From Delphinus delphis (taxonomy: Eukaryota; Chordata; Mammalia; Artiodactyla; Delphinidae), in contig NC_082698.1 in the NCBI RefSeq assembly GCF_949987515.2, positions 26,998,070-27,062,069 of the forward strand: a stretch of DNA of 64,000 nt, given 5' to 3'. The translations under genes and the position numbers were made by a program. Shown piece by piece: positions 63,395-64,000 of the stretch (within the stretch, counting starts at the first letter, position 1; the number at the start of each line of letters is the position of its first letter). Under the pieces are notes generated by a model. That model was not told the DNA's origin. It made no database searches and saw only the letters and a program-made list of their open reading frames with translations.

Positions 63395-63735
63395 AGTTTT
63401 AGCTGGAACCTAGCCACCCAGTTTAGGACTACATTCCCCAGACTCCCTTGCAGCTAGGTGTGTCCCGTTAACTTGATTCTGGCCAATGAGAGGCCAGCAG
63501 AAGTAATGTTATACCTTCTGGGCTCTGCCCTTAAAAAGAAGGAGCTGACCCTCCACATCCCCTCCTCCCCATTTCACTGGGTGTGAAATGGACATGGGAA
63601 CTAGAGCATTCATCTTAGAGCTCAAGATGGAAGCTATGTGTTGAGGATGGTGAAGCAATAATAAAGGAGGAGACTGGGGCCTTGACACTTGGGATGGAGT
63701 TGCCATATCTGCTCTGGAGTGCTTCTGCTTAGACT
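63395..63735 (+). mobile_element. Ancient interspersed repeat, LTR-like, family uncertain
   Basis: GGACTACATTCCCCAGACTCCCTTGCAGCTAGGTGTG, CTGGCCAATGAGAGG, GCCCTTAAAAAGAAGG and GATGGAAGCTATGTGTTGAGGATGGTGAAGC match a mammalian repeat I remember, probably a MaLR-type LTR. Only noncoding repeat sequence is present. Confidence 0.5.
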
Positions 63736-63849
63736 TTATGGGAGAGAGAGAGACAAACTCATTATGTGCCTAACCCACTGTTATCTTGTAATTTGCTTCG
63801 TTTCTTTCCTTTTGCTTCCCTGAACAAAGGAAAAGCAAAGGATCTAAGG

Positions 63850-64000
63850 CAGCACTGTCCAACACAATGTGAACCATATATGTTATTTAAAAATTTCTTG
63901 TAGACACATGTAAATAATTAAAAGAAACAGGTGAAATTAATATTATCTTTTATTTAACCCAGTATTTCCAAAACGTTATTTCAGCTTGTGATCAATATAA
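63850..64000 (+). mobile_element. Ancient DNA transposon-like repeat, runs off the window
   Basis: GGCAGCACTGTCCAACACAATGTGAACCATATATG...AAAAGAAACAGGTGAAATTAATATTATCTTTTATTTAACCCAGTATTTCC matches a common mammalian DNA transposon fossil with a CAGCACTGTCCAA terminus. The right end is cut by the window. Confidence 0.5.

Noticed and set aside
63395..63735. Possible LTR with promoter and polyadenylation signals
   Set aside because: The similarity is to a very old noncoding repeat; no intact LTR ends, internal region or genes are visible.

Overview
This is mammalian nuclear DNA, most likely from a whale or dolphin. The main evidence is about twenty tRNA-derived SINEs of the CHR family (the cetacean/hippo/ruminant group). 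Each begins with a short motif of the type CTTCCCTGGTGGCGCAGTGG, carries pol III A and B boxes, and often still has clean target-site duplications (TSDs). The short subtype whose body runs GCCATGGCCGCTGAGCC...GGAGCCTGTGCTCCG is, from general knowledge, typical of cetaceans. Older layers of L1, L2, MIR and MER5-type DNA transposons are those expected of any placental mammal.

I find no protein-coding gene I can defend in the 64 kb. The long open frames are products of GC-rich sequence, microsatellites or repeats. No rRNA, tRNA gene, CRISPR array or operon is present, and none is expected.

Layout. 0-10 kb: an edge-truncated SINE, a 5'-truncated L1 with TSD, a large CT/CA microsatellite, several SINEs, and two L2 copies meeting tail to tail. 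10-22 kb: a candidate regulatory element at about 10.35-10.65 kb, two nested SINE-in-SINE composites at 15.3 and 17.5 kb, a long L2 at 18.0-19.1 kb, paired MIRs, and a CpG-rich stretch at 21.3 kb. 22-34 kb: mostly single-copy sequence with candidate regulatory elements at 25.8, 26.9-27.3 and 31.6 kb. 35-38 kb: AT-rich candidate elements beside polypurine tracts and the largest CpG-rich block, at about 36.0-37.4 kb. 38-46 kb: a pair of inverted SINEs, four MIRs, a quadruplex-prone G-rich tract, and a GC-rich block at 44.6-45.1 kb with a homeodomain-type near-palindrome. 46-57 kb: a repeat graveyard of L2, MIR and L1 with younger SINEs inserted. 57-64 kb: candidate regulatory elements at 59.6, 60.5 and 61.4 kb, then ancient repeats.

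The overall picture is a gene-poor interval with scattered AT-rich islands dense in homeodomain, SOX, FOX and MEF2-like words. This is the appearance of regulatory DNA around a developmental gene outside the window. That reading is inference: conservation cannot be measured from one sequence, and I could not identify the neighbouring gene. Repeat family names come from recalled consensus sequences, so boundaries are approximate except where a TSD fixes them.
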